Of a DNA stretch of 64,000 nt, positions 12,054-22,971 are shown piece by piece; position 1 is the first letter of the stretch, and each line of letters opens with the position of its first letter. The stretch comes from Moniliella sp. 'wahieum'. Lineage: Eukaryota > Basidiomycota > Moniliellomycetes > Moniliellales > Moniliellaceae. Location of the stretch: NCBI GenBank assembly GCA_003971905.1, contig RSEE01000028.1, positions 62,001-126,000 on the forward strand. The letters run 5' to 3'. Below the pieces are notes generated by a model. That model ran no database searches, had not been told where the DNA came from, and saw only the letters and a list, made by a program, of their open reading frames with translations. The position numbers were made by a program, and so were the translations under genes.

Positions 12054-12923
12054 CGTTATACCGTACCACGCGTTGCTGAGCACAAACAACATGATGATCA
12101 TGCAGACCAAGTTAGCGACGAAAGGGCGGTAAGCCGGTAAGCCCGGCGAGCGTTGAACCCGACGAGTGATGGTGTCAACGTTCAACACCTGTTTATTGGC
12201 ATGGTTGATGATTCCCAGCGGCCGAGTTTGTTTTCCAGTTTTTTTTAGACGCTACCGTGCCCAGAGTGGTGTGCGTCTCGGCTCTCTCTGGCGTAGACCT
12301 ATCACCTGTCGCGGTGGGAGGACGAGCATGTGACGGAGAGACCACAAGAGAGCACGCGAAGATCCACAACCAGCTCCCCGACCAGCCAGCGCCGCTGGGT
12401 GGGGGCCTGCAATCCTCTTTCCAACAGCTGGCGGCGTCTGCTGTGGGGAGTGGTTAGGCCGTGGGGGGGATCGAAAACGAAATGCATCCTATGACGCAGA
12501 AGAGTAGAGGAGGCTGTGCTCTCTACCCTGCTCTACCAGCTGTTTGTTTTCCTGTGCCACTCATGCCGCACGCCTTCTCACTTTTCAGCTTACAAAGGGC
12601 CAGTGCTGGTGGTGTAGTGTTGGTGGTTAAGCCTGACGCTGCTTTTTATTGTAATTGCGCGCTTCTTCCATGCACATGTCCTCACCTCTATACTTTGGCA
12701 CACAACGGCCTTGAAGCTATTATTGTGTCTGTGGCGCTTGGCGCAGGAACGGGTAGCTTGGTAGAAAAACAAAAAACCGAAACACGTGTCCGTCCCTGAC
12801 GTTTGCGAGCGAAAACGAAGGCAGATTATGAGTATACTTTTCTAGCGCTTGCCCTGCCCGAGGCTGGAACACAAGTGGGAAGCAGAACGCAGAACGCAGA
12901 GAGCAGGAAGAGATATTGCATTG

Positions 12924-15900
12924 CTACGTGCCGTACTGGACGCCGCGGTAGTACGCTGGCGGGAACTGGCCCACAATGTCGACAAAGGGACGTTCGACGA
13001 CAACCAGCTCTGCCTCTGCCGACGCGTCGTTGGCGGGCGGATCGAGCGTGCCGACACACAAGGTGCCCTGGAAGTCGTCAAACAGATGCGAGCGCCATCG
13101 CGACGGCTCGTTCTCCCGTCCCTCGCTCACCACGCCCAGCCAGGTCGCGCCCACAGCAGCAACGTCTCCTTGCCCGGGTGCGGGCTGGGCAGCCAGGCCA
13201 CCCCAGCCGCTGGGTTGCGTTGCCGGCGAATGGCCTGGGTAGCCTGTTGGCCCAACTGGCCCAACCAGGCGGCAGGCTTATGTCCCTCGACCGTCACAAA
13301 CTCCACCACATTCGTCGGTAGCACCATGAGCGCCACGCCAAACGCCTCGGAGGCCGGGTCGAGCGAGGGATGGAAGCCGACGGCGGTAGGCACCTGGCTA
13401 GGCGAGGCCAGTTGCCTCACATGCGCCATGGCGTCCAGGTTGAAAACATGAACCCTGCGAAGACTGTCGACCGTCAAGAGCCACTGGCCATCGGGGCTGA
13501 TCACAGCGTGGTGCACCACAGCGTACACCTCCGCTTCGCCATCCGGACCGGTCTCTGCCACTGCGGGAGGCGTCCACCTCCATGGCCTCCCCGGCTCCCT
13601 CTTTCTCCTTGGACAAGCTCTCCTTCTTTCGCGCGCACGGGTGCAATTGAGCGGCCAAAGGGAGTTGCAACAAAGCGAGCGCGATGCGCAGTAAACGAAG
13701 CAACCACCGTAGACGCGCCCAAGTCGATCACATACACCAGCGAAGAAGCGTACGAGGCGAGAACAAGTCGTTGCCCATCGGGTGTGAAGGTCAATGCTGA
13801 CGCACCGGGCGGGGTGACTCCGTCAAAGGCGGTGCGGAGGGTAGCAAGGCGCTGGGGCCTGACCTTGCCTCCAGGACGTGGATGGAGACGGAAGAGCTTG
13901 GTTTCATACAGGTCACTGATGGCGAGGAATTGACCGTCGGGGGAGACGGTATGGCTGATCAGCGGGGTGTGAGCTTGGAATTGCATCTCGATCACCTTCT
14001 TCCATTGGCCATCTTCGCCCTGTACAACGGAAGCGATCGGAGCCGCACCCAGACTTTCGTCCCGTACCACCGCCTTGGATGGAAGGGACCAGATTGAGAT
14101 GGTATGTTCCCGTTGGGAACCCGATACATCCGGCACCTCCTTCTCGTGCCGAAGCACAATCCAACGCTTCCCCCACACGAGCGCCACACACCCCCACCCA
14201 CGAGAGAAGCACGGGTTGTCTCAGGGACATAATGCCTTGCGGTAGTATGCGTCGGCAAAGTTGGTGGAGGATCCCTTGCCTTTGGCGTTTGCTTTAAAGC
14301 TAGAGGGCTTGCCGCGGCCACTGACCGTGGCAGCAGCGGTAAATGTGACGGAGCAATCGGTACCGCCCGAGGCAAGCAACGGGGTGCGGCCCACGTCATT
14401 GGAAGCTTGCTTCTTGCTCAAACGGTCCTGGATCGCCTGGGCCGCAGCGGTAATGTCAAAGACTGGCTCGATGGCCAGGGCCCGAATGTCGTGCGCATGA
14501 AGCCTACGCACCGCCGTGGTGATCCAGCGGGCGGAGGCTTCATTGGGCTTCCCATGGCTCGCCATGCCCGCCGTGGTCAAAGCGCCCACCAAGGTGTACT
14601 CCACCACCTTTTGATCCACACCAGCCGAATACACCCTCCGTCCATCAGGGCCAACAGTCAGCGCAAGCACGTCCGCCTCCGACCCATGCGCACGGAAGGA
14701 AGCGGTGGGAATGGCGAGTCGGGTAACGGGATCGTAGAAGGTAACCCGCCCATTGCTGTCACCGAGGATGATCGTGCCGTCGCCTAGAACAGCGCAGCAC
14801 CACACAATCGTCGTTTCCCTCCGATTCCGACGGACCGAGAGCTTATTCACAATCCCCCGGTTGGAGGACTCCAGATGACAGCGGATCCCTGTGCCGTACC
14901 ACCCAAGAGGAACGTATCTTCCCATTGTCCTGCCTCATCCTCCTCATCATCCTCATCCGAGTCATCCTCATCGTCCGAATCCGTACCAGCAGTAGCGTCC
15001 GACTCGTCCCCCTTGCTCGTCTGGGCCGCTGTTGTCTTGGCGACTTGTTTGGAATTGGGCGCAAGGCGCCGGGGCGGGCCCCATGCCAACGCCATCACCC
15101 TCCCCTGCGTCTTTTCAAACCGGCTGGTAGCACCCACATACTCGGTTGTCGGTCCGGCCTTGGAGTGAACTTGGCGCGAATGAGCAAAGTGACGGCTGGA
15201 GGAAGTGAGGGGCTCAAAGGTGTCCGAGGTGGAAATGTCAAACAGACGCACCTCCCCACCCTCGCAGCCCACCGCCAAAAACCGGCCGGTCGGCGAGGCA
15301 GCCAGGGACCAGACCGTACCCCCGTCGGACGAAAGCGTGCGAGTCGTTCCTACCTTGGCTCGGGATTGGATCGAGTCGGCGACCGATTGACCCAGCGTGT
15401 CCTCTCCCGCTTCGGCGCCTTCGAAGGCGAGATCGGGAGAGAGGTAGTGCTCGGTGACGGTGCTGCCGCCCGAGGTACTGAACAGACGGAGTACCGTGAC
15501 GGGGGGGCCCTTGCTGGACGCCGAGAAGAAGCTGGTGTGGACAATGGGGGAGCGCACAAAGCACAGATGATCCACCTTGGCGTTATTCGGCATAACCAAC
15601 ACCTACACAACCAGGGTCAGCAGGCAGGTCCCAACGGGAGCTCGGAGGGGAGGGAAACGCACAGTGTGGGTTACATATCCCTTGGCACCACTGCCATCGG
15701 AGGGCGAGCCTGATGCATCCTGGCACCAAGTCTGGAGAGCAACCGTTCCGTCTTCCCTTGCCACGGCAAGGAGCGAACGGGCGCGCTCGCCGCCATCGCG
15801 AACGGCCTTGGGCGGCGGGGGTGCAAAGGCGAGGGCACTGATGCCGGCCGGCTGCCAATCGACAAAACGGACGCGATGAAGAAGCGCACTGTGGGCTGTG

Positions 15901-15968
15901 CCGCTGTCGGCAGCGTTGGTGTCGGCGCCAGGAGGGGGGCGCGGACGAGGGGCCACGGCGGCGGACAT
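12924..15968 (-). CDS. UTP4: UTP4 (Cirhin), WD40 subunit of the U3 snoRNP t-UTP complex
   Basis: Nucleolar WD-repeat protein of the t-UTP/UTPA complex, needed for early 18S pre-rRNA processing. The start MSAAVAPRPRPPPG at 15968 is soon followed by HRVRFVDWQPAGISALAFA, the family's N-terminal signature. WD-type units follow: GGTVWSLAASPTGRFLAVG, a long Asp/Glu-rich loop, TTIVWCCAVLGDGTIILGDS, SEADVLALTVGPDGRRVYSA, SHTVSPDGQFLAISDLYET and LTFTPDGQRLVLASYASS. The C-terminus has ELVVVERPFVDIVGQFPPAY, highly diagnostic for UTP4. A 60 bp intron at 15603-15662 (donor GTGCGT, acceptor TAG) is supported. Frame breaks occur near 14890, 14200, 13560 and 13140. The total of about 1000 residues is somewhat longer than yeast Utp4, mostly through acidic and low-complexity loops. 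Confidence 0.92.
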
Positions 15969-16907
15969 GGCGCGCGATGGGCGGATGGAGTGGGGGCACT
16001 TCTTCTGTCTACCTGCTGCCCTGGCGGGCAAAAATTGGCTCCAAAAAAATGGCTGAGGTAAGGCGAGTGGGTCATTCCGCCCTTGCGTTTCCGCCCGGCC
16101 GAGCAAGCGGATGTCTGGGCTCGCGTGTCACACGTCACATGTCAGAGGCTGCCCAGCCAGCTGCCCAGCGGGCCTTGGTACCCAACGCGGGACGGCCATG
16201 GCGGTGGGATGTGGCCAGGACCCAAGTACGCCGTGCTGCTGCCTCTCGATGCTGACACGAACCCGCCACACTCCCCTCTTAGCCAGTGGCTCCAGGGTCA
16301 TCCAGAGCATCTCCTTTGGTGCAGTGCCGCCATCCGTCACGTCGGCCGCATGGCCAAACTTGCCAGTGCCAATTTGGGACACCGTAGTAGGCGGCAGAGG
16401 GAATGGAACCCATCTCTGTAGTGTTGTGGCCACCGTACCTCTAATTGGCCCTAAGAGCGAGAGAGATATTGCAGCACACTGCTATTAGCCTGTCTCCATA
16501 TACATGTTCCCCCTCCTACTATCATATCTTGGCCCGCAACTGGGGTAAGGACCAGTGATCGATTGGGGGTTTGCCGATAGAAGCGCGGATAGAAAAATGT
16601 GTGGCGTCGATTCTCGGACCAAAGCTACGCTACTCACCAGCTCTTGGCCGCCTTTGCCCCCCCCCCCCCCCAAGACGCTGGGTCCCACTACAGTGACGCA
16701 ACTGCTCCACAGCAGGGCGCGGCTGTGCGCACCAATGTTAGTCGGATGGGAAGCGCACGCGTAGAGATGGGGTGGAGCGGTGTGCGCAAGCCCAAATTCC
16801 CCTTGCTGAACTCTGTATGCACGACCTCATTCTTGGCCTTTCTTCACCCCACATCCCTTCGCGCAACCCGTCACGTCCATTGCACTACCCCACCGAACCA
16901 ACTAACA
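15969..16907. other. Divergent spacer between UTP4 and the plus-strand ORF at 16908
   Basis: Upstream regions of two diverging frames. It contains a 15-base C run at 16657-16671 and no recognisable gene. Frames crossing 16080-16490 lack protein-like composition. Confidence 0.4.
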
Positions 16908-17098
16908 TGGCTCGCTTGGCATCTTTCTCGCGGCTCACACCTCGGCTCGCACCAGCTCTGACTCCCACTTTGCCATCTGTCTCCTGCTGGCAACATCACT
17001 CGCACCTACGCCCCCCCGTCCCTACGCGCCCCCCAATCCGTCGCCCAGTCTCCACACTTTGGCCACGCGGCGACCGTCTGGCAGCCAAAGCCCGATGA
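16908..17098 (+). CDS. Small ORF with a mitochondrial-presequence-like start (doubtful)
   Basis: MARLASFSRLTPRLAPALT is Arg/Leu/Ser/Ala-rich with no acidic residues, as in mitochondrial targeting peptides. The frame stays Arg-rich and stops at 17098 after 63 codons. If a one-base loss is assumed near 17060, the downstream frame reads TVWQPKPDEVARPWYEFHC and stops at 17147, which looks more protein-like. It lies between UTP4 (divergent) and the MCT transporter (convergent), where a small nuclear-encoded mitochondrial subunit would fit. I cannot name a family, and it may be non-coding. Confidence 0.25.
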
Positions 17099-17265
17099 AG
17101 TAGCTCGTCCATGGTACGAATTCCACTGCATTGTGGCTTGGTTATGAATTCGTCTTTCTTGGTGCCCCGCTGTGGACGATGGTTCATCCAGGTGGAGCGC
17201 ACGTTTTTATTATTTTTCGTGGCTGATGCACCGACCGGCCCCCACTAGCAAGTGCCCGTCGGGGG

Positions 17266-18936
17266 CTACACGCGCACCCACACTTGGCCGTGGGACGCAG
17301 CTAAGCGGGACAGGACCAGGACGGCGGTACCGGTCATGGCGATAGCGGCCGAGTAGAGCATCAATGGCCACCAGCGATCGTTGTGGCTGCCCAGCACGGC
17401 GCCGCCAATGGGCGTGCCAAACAGACCGGCAAAGGCCAGAACAAAGTAGCATGTGCCCATGCGCGCACCGACCGTATCGGTGGGACCGATTTGGGCCAAG
17501 CAGGAAGGTAAGACGGAGACGAAGGTGCCTGTCCGAACGCCCGAATTGCCACACGATCAAGATCATTCGGCTGGGTCAGCATCCCGCAAAAAGGTAAGTA
17601 GGAGGGAGAGGACGAACCGGAACTAATGCCATACAGGATCGAGGCGGGAATCAGGCCGCCCAAGTGGGTGGCGAGCGGCCAGACGAAGAGGATGATGGAA
17701 GCGACGGCGCACATGGGGATGATCATGTTGAAGCGACCAATCTTGTCGGCGAAGAAGCCGGGGAGGATGCGTCCAAAAGTGGACGAGGCGTTGATGACCG
17801 ACAAGAAATACGTGCCTTGCGGGATGTGGTACTGGGTGGTGAACAGGTCGAGGTAGGTCCATAGGTTGTACAGGGTCAAGAAGATCAGAAACGCTCCGAG
17901 GGTGAGCAGGAAAAGGCGGCGGATTGGAATGCGGAGAACTGGATCCATGGACTCGGCGCCATCCGCCGTTGGCCAGGCTCAGTTTGGGCACCAGTCGTTG
18001 GCGTAGCGCAAAGTACGAAGGGATGAAAGTGCCAAGCCCATAAATCCAAAAATGCGCATGCACCAAGGGAAGCCAACGTTGGGATGGTCAATCAACTTGC
18101 GCGCCGCAATGGGGAGGACGGTACCACCAAGGGAGCTGCCAGAGCAACAACGCCATTGGAAATGCCCTGCGGCGCAGGAACCAGTGGGAGAGACCATGGT
18201 GCCCGCGTTGAACAAAAGGGCACATCCGAAGGCGATGCCCACCGCTTGGGCCAGAAACAATTCCGCATACGTCTTGCACAGCGACAGCAACATGTGGCAC
18301 ACGACGAAAACACCGGCACCCACCACCAAGAACGTCTGTGGGGAAAAAAAGGGCAGCAGAACACTCTGTTAGTATACCATGCGATAGAGGCAGAACACTG
18401 GGGAGGCGCACGCACAGATCGAAGGTACCCGGCATCAAACAGGCGACCGACAATGGGGCCCATGGCAAACAAAACCCATACTGAAACGAGCCAATCCAGG
18501 CTACTTGGCTAGAAGATTTGTCGTTCAGAATGGTACGCAGGTATATTCTTCGTACACGCCGAACGTATTCACCAGCCCAAACGACCAAAACAAGCACCAA
18601 AACCCTCCAAACACGGCGAGCCAGGCGTGATGCCCCCCTCGGGAAAGTCAGAGGGGGAATCAAACGCGGTGAAAATCTCCTCGTTCACCACGTCCGGCCA
18701 TCTTCTCCGACATTCACCACGGTACGGCCATCTTCTCCGTCCCCGTCGCCGGCGCGGTCGATCGGCAGTGGAGAAGAAAGGGAAGGAGCTGCATCGTCCA
18801 CCTTTTTAGGGCAGTCCAGCGCCGCTTCCTTTTCCAAATCGGGCGATTCGTATATAGGATCGGCTTGCGGCATGTCGGACGGATCGGGATTGGCACGGCT
18901 CTTGCCGGAGCAGGAAGTGGGGTTGAGTACGTGCAT
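17266..18936 (-). CDS. MFS monocarboxylate-transporter-like permease (MCT/Mch family)
   Basis: Predicted 12-helix permease of the fungal monocarboxylate transporter group, which in yeast includes Mch1-5 (Mch5 imports riboflavin). The acidic N-tail (from MHVLNPTSCSGKSRANPDPS) leads to FWCLFWSFGLVNTFGVYEEY in helix 1, SSSQVAWIGSF, GPIVGRLFDAGYLRS, FVVCHMLLSLCKTYAELFLAQ (shown in part), RKLIDHPNVGFPWCMRIFGF and INASSTFGRILPGFFADKIGR, then GTPIGGAVLG near the end. Introns: 18336-18415 (80 bp, donor GTGCGT, perfect TACTAAC branch site) and 17529-17617 (89 bp, donor GTTCGT), the second giving GISSGTFVSVLPSCLAQIGP. Frame breaks lie near 18620, 18490, 18170 and 17960. The start is the first Met before the acidic tail; a Met about 66 bases later is possible. 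The substrate is unknown. Confidence 0.88.
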
Positions 18937-19082
18937 GGGATGGGTGGCAGGCGGAGGGAAGGAGGAGCAACGGGATGGAATAGGGAAAGGCGTGAGGGGA
19001 GGGGATGGCAGCAATGGGCAATGGTTAGAGGAGTGCGTCGTGGGGAGGCTCGGACGCATGCACCCGTCTCGTTCGGACGTTG

Positions 19083-19088
19083 TATATA
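19083..19088 (-). promoter_or_regulatory. TATA box candidate of the MCT-like permease
   Basis: TATATA on both strands about 150 bp upstream of the ATG at 18936. Motif and spacing only. Confidence 0.35.
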
Positions 19089-19298
19089 GCGGCCAAGGGG
19101 GGGAGGGGGGCCGCGCCGTGGGCGAACAGCGACGCGAGATGGAGATGGTCGGATGGGAAAGCGAGGCAGTCGGTACGTGTACCGAGGAGGAGTCGGACGA
19201 GGGGGGGTGCCGGGCCAAGTCCGAGACCGCGAGCAACAGCAGACCGTTCGCCCTGGCTGCCGTTGTACTGGGGCAGGGGCATGCGGTTAACCGTTAAC

Positions 19299-19317
19299 CC
19301 CGCGGTATCGCCGCGGG
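19299..19317. repeat. Perfect GC-rich inverted repeat (7 bp stem, 5 base loop)
   Basis: CCCGCGG, loop TATCG, CCGCGGG. It follows directly on GGTTAACCGTTAACC, itself nearly palindromic. A small hairpin is possible; no gene end is close enough to call it a terminator. Confidence 0.4.
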
Positions 19318-20000
19318 TAAAAGAAAAAACGCGCGGAAAATGGGGTGCTGCTAGTGACAACTAGTGATGGCCTCCTTGAACGCGGACATATGCGGACCTA
19401 GCGCAGCGCCTAGCTACTACGTATGGATTACCCGGCCACCGGGGTGCAGGACAGGGCAGGGTAGGGCAGGAGGGCGATGCGATGGCGTGGTGGCCAGTGG
19501 CGGCGGAAGAGCATGCCGGCCGCGTCCGACGTTTTGGATTGTACCCGCGCGTTCTTTCATGCTCCAAACGGGCGCGTTGCCTCAGGTTGCCTCCACATCC
19601 ACATTTCCTGCGTTATGTACATGCTCCCCAAGGCGGGCGAAGAATGGGGGAAGTTCTAGCGCTGGAGGTGTGGCGCGGTGGCGCGCCATAACCGGTGACC
19701 GGTGACCGCCGGTGAGTCCAGGCTGCTCGCAGTGTCCCCGCGGATACAGTGATATGCATTATGGCGCTATCCGCGTTATCAGCGACCACGTTCGCCACAA
19801 ACCGCCCAGCCACTGATGCCACAATGCATTCTGTGCCGGTTGCAACCACCTTTCGCACCACTCAACCACCTCTCCGAGAACCACGAGAAGAGATAGCTGC
19901 TGATGAGAAACGCTACCCAAAGAGAGAAGAAGGCTGTGCATCCTGTACAAGCGCGCATGCGGCTGATTGGGTATAGAGGGCTACGAGACACACGGGGCAC

Positions 20001-20021
20001 AACGCATAACGCATAACGCAT
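20001..20021. repeat. AACGCAT heptamer repeat, three perfect copies
   Basis: Three consecutive AACGCAT units. Confidence 0.7.
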
Positions 20022-20402
20022 CTTGACGATTGTCCACCGGTTCGGGCCGTCGGGGCGCGAGCGCGACTGACGCGAACCACGAGCCCAACGGGGTGCTGCG
20101 GGCGGGACGAGGTAATGATGGGTGCCAGTGCCAGCGGAGAAGAAGGAAAGAGCAGGATGCTACTAGTAGGGAGATGAAGATAGCACAATTGATCTATGAG
20201 CCTTCTGGGAGGGACCCTACGAGGGAGGGAAGAAGGCTCGGGGAGAGAGAGACACAAGTGCCCAGGAATAGGGCACAGAGGCGTTCGGCGCGGGAGGACA
20301 TGGGACACGCCGTCGTTTCACTTCAATGCGGCGGTGCCGCTGAGACTAGGCCCTGAGGCGGGTGCATTCCAGCAACCGAAACCAAGATGGGTGCGAGCAG
20401 TA

Positions 20403-20442
20403 CAAGAGCAAGAACAAGACAAGAACAAGAACAAGAACAAGG
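20403..20442. repeat. AAGAAC hexamer microsatellite
   Basis: About six units of AAGAAC or AAGAC on the plus strand, followed by AAGGAACCC. Confidence 0.7.
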
Positions 20443-20655
20443 AACCCAATCCAAAACCCAATCGAATAAGATCAACCCGTTGACAAGGGACGGAATAGAG
20501 AATGTAAGCCAAAGAGGGGGGCAGCCCAACGCGACGACCCAGTGCGCGCCGCGGTCATGCAAGCGAGCGACGCGAAATGGGCGGTGGGGCGAAGGAGGGA
20601 GATTCATTGTGCCCGTACGGGCTAACATGCCGAACAGGACAGACCAAAACAGAGT

Positions 20656-20709
20656 GGAGTAGAGAGTAGAGTAGAGTAGAGTAGAGTAGAGTAGAGTAGA
20701 GTAGAGTAG
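20656..20709. repeat. AGAGT pentamer microsatellite, about 11 copies
   Basis: Nearly perfect run of GTAGA/AGAGT pentamers over 54 bp. Confidence 0.85.
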
Positions 20710-20884
20710 CCACAAACACAAGAAAGAAAAACCGCATGCGAGGGGAACGGGGATCGAGGTTGACCGGGACCGGTGACGAGCGATGGGGGAGCAATAGGGA
20801 GGAGAAACCGGGGAAAAGGTAGGAGAGCGTGACGAGGGGGGGAGGGGAGAAAGGAATGGAGTCCTGGAAGGCCATTGCAACGCA

Positions 20885-20894
20885 GAGATACGAG

Positions 20895-20928
<34 letters not shown>

Positions 20929-20929
20929 G
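20885..20929. repeat. GAGATAC/GAGATGC heptamer array
   Basis: GAGATAC, a five-base slip, then GAGATAC twice and GAGATGC twice before GAGAGG. Confidence 0.75.
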
Positions 20930-21251
20930 GACGCCGCGCGCCCGCCATCGCCTTTGCTCGCGTCCGCATGTGGCGGCGCGACGTGCGGATGTGATCGTGT
21001 GGAACGAGGGGGCAGGGCCAGCGGCCTAGCTGCCTCTCTCTGTCGCGTGCGATCGATTGGTGGACGTCCCAAAGGAAGGACAAGCGGGCACCCAAGTCCT
21101 GGAAAAAAGCAAGGATAACAAGGGGGAAGGAGTGCCTCTGGGTGGCGGAGCGGTGCAAACGAGGAAACGGGGTATATGCAAAAAGTTCAAAGCCCAGTTG
21201 ATGGGGTGCGGTGCGTGGGGGTGGGGCTGAGCGCCCAGACAAAGCGTAGCG

Positions 21252-22575
21252 TTAGCCCGCCGCGGCCACGCCTGGGTCGACGCGTTTTTGTTCGTTCCTT
21301 CGGCGCGTGACGACAAAGGCGACAATGGCGCCGATGGCCGTGTCCATGTACGGAGCGACCCAGAGCATCCAATTGATGTGGTTGAGCGACTTGGGTACCA
21401 CCTCGCCAAGATCATTCCCTCGGGCGTGCACAGCGACCAGATCCGACTCACCTTGTGGCAGCGCAGCACCAATTCCATCTGGCCCAGCTTGGGCACTGGC
21501 TTCTCCGGTTCAGCAGGCCGCAGCCCAGGCTGCTCCGTCTTGACCAGCGTGATGGCCGAGACGAATTTGACCACCATCGTCTCTTCTCCCTGTGGGTCGG
21601 TGTCCATCAAGCTGACGGACAAGACGGGCTCGCTCTTGCTCGACCGTTTTCGTTGGACGCGCCGGGCGGGTAAAAGAGCCATTGGCGCGTGTAGGGCCCG
21701 CGGACGACGCACGACACGCTAAACAGCGGCTTGCCCTCGTGGTCATACACACTGCGGTAGTCTTCAAACAGCGTGCGGCTGACCGACCAGCGAAACTGGA
21801 TCTGGTCCGAACTGTCAATCGCATGCACAGGCGTGGCAAACAGGCCGACGCAGTGGATCTTGAGCAACTGCGGCTCGCGGTGCGGTGTACTGGGGAAAGA
21901 GGCCGATGGGCATGCCGGGACGGATGACGAGGCCGCCAGTGGTGGGATGGCCAAACGTCAGCGGCGGCGGGAGCGGGGGATCGTCGCCCTTGTGCCAGCG
22001 GGCAAGACGGGACTTGTGGGAGACCATGTCGCCGTCGCGGCTGTGGGTCATGTGCTCCTCGTCAATGAGGCGCAGAAAGCCCTTTTCGACCTCGCCGGCG
22101 CGGTAGCCGTTCTGGGACGCGTCGCCCTTGCGGACGATGGGGCTGGGCGGGGGCTGGGCAGGGGCAGGCCATGGGGGAAGCGGCGAGCGAGATGCTCTTG
22201 GCGGGTCAGGCCCTCGGGGACGGCGTAGGGGGAGGTGTAGGACTCCTTGAGGCTGCTGGGCGGGGGGCAGCGCGCATAGACCTCCCAGAGGTCGTGGGTG
22301 TTGTAGGCAGGGGGTGCGTCGGAGGAGGCGTGGGAGGGGCGGGAGGAGATGGAGGAGACGGCGGAGACGGAGGGGACGGAGGGGACGGGGACGGGGGCAG
22401 GCAGACGAGCTGGTCGTCCGTGGGCATGGCGGGTGGTGGAGGCGATGGCATGGGGCGTGGCGCGGGTGGGGTTGGGTGTGCTGGCTGGGCTGTGCAGGCG
22501 GGCGCGGGGAGCGGAAGCAGGGGCGGAAGCAGCAGCGCAAGCGGCGGTTAGCGCGCCGGTACGCCCGCCAGGCAT
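21252..22575 (-). CDS. Conserved-looking fungal protein of unknown function with a C-terminal hydrophobic segment
   Basis: Not assigned to a family. The N-terminus is Ala/Pro/Ser-rich with VPSVPSVSAVSSISS-type repeats, then a compact stretch AYNTHDLWEVYARCPPPSSL and LTRQEHLARRFPHGL. The core has KIHCVGLFATPVHAIDSS, IQFRWSVSRTLFEDYRS, YDHEGKPLFSVSCVVRG and a run of beta-like segments (VLSVSLMDTDPQGEET, FVSAITLVKTEQPG), then ELVLRCHKGESDLVAVH. It ends with PKSLNHINWMLWVAPYMDT, a hydrophobic stretch IGAIVAFVV and a basic tail TRRRNEQKR, with the stop at 21252-21254. The mix of beta strands ending in one hydrophobic helix recalls tubby C-terminal-like or scramblase-like folds, but that is only an impression. 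Frame breaks lie near 22130, 21900, 21640 and 21450, the last an evident GGG to GG loss. The start is uncertain (22575 or the Met at 22451). Confidence 0.6.
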
Positions 22576-22971
22576 TGATGCAAGGGGCGCCCTACTAATG
22601 TGTGATCACCCATCACCCCGCGTGCCAGCCCCCTCTGCAGCGCACTAGGCACTACCAGCAGCACCCGCCACACCGCCCGCGCTGCCTGCCTTCTGTCCCG
22701 AACAGGCGCCTTGCGCCCAGCCATGCCACGCCTACGTTGAACATTTCTATTCCCCATTTCCCTTTTCCCGCCGCGGCGGTGCACCAGCAGGGCGATCGAA
22801 ATGGAGATCTGAGACCCTGGACAATGTGATGATGTGTGTCACACGTGATGCACACATCACATGTCCCCACCGGCCCAGCGGCGCATCCGACCTGGGTCCA
22901 ACCGCACCACTGCCTCCACCAGCTGCGACCCACACCGCCGCATCCCATTCCACCCCACCGCGTCTCGCGTG
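22576..22971. other. Spacer between TTI2 3' end and the unknown gene's 5' end
   Basis: About 400 bp. Minus-strand frames continue into it from TTI2 but lose family similarity after about 22980. It contains a small palindromic cluster CACACGTGATGCACACATC near 22840. Confidence 0.35.

Larger units (their letters stand above)
8600..12923. other. Gene-free 4.3 kb spacer rich in degenerate short tandem repeats
   Basis: No frame over about 110 codons and none resembling a known protein. Composition is closer to 50% GC than the flanking genes. The stretch is built from short, often palindromic words (ATCGAT, ACGCGT, AAGCTT, GGTAACC, ACATGT) in small tandem clusters, many with a seven-base period; the clearest are listed separately. 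The first few hundred bases must hold the MFS promoter. The segment at 12180-12920 is less repetitive but also has no convincing gene; an ORF at 12461-12799 is low-complexity and has no recognisable motif. Confidence 0.6.
18937..21251. other. Gene-free 2.3 kb spacer with simple repeats
   Basis: Upstream region of the MCT gene followed by low-complexity DNA. Frames here are short or purine/pyrimidine-skewed and match nothing known. Named sub-elements are the TATA candidate, the hairpin near 19300 and four short tandem arrays. Confidence 0.5.

Noticed and set aside
8600-12923. Spacer examined for transposable elements
   Set aside because: No terminal repeats of useful length and no reverse transcriptase, integrase or transposase motif in any frame; DLKWDRHI near 60300 is too short to indicate a LINE.
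19299-19317. Hairpin considered as a terminator
   Set aside because: It lies upstream of the MCT gene, not after any stop, and intrinsic terminators are not used by fungal Pol II.
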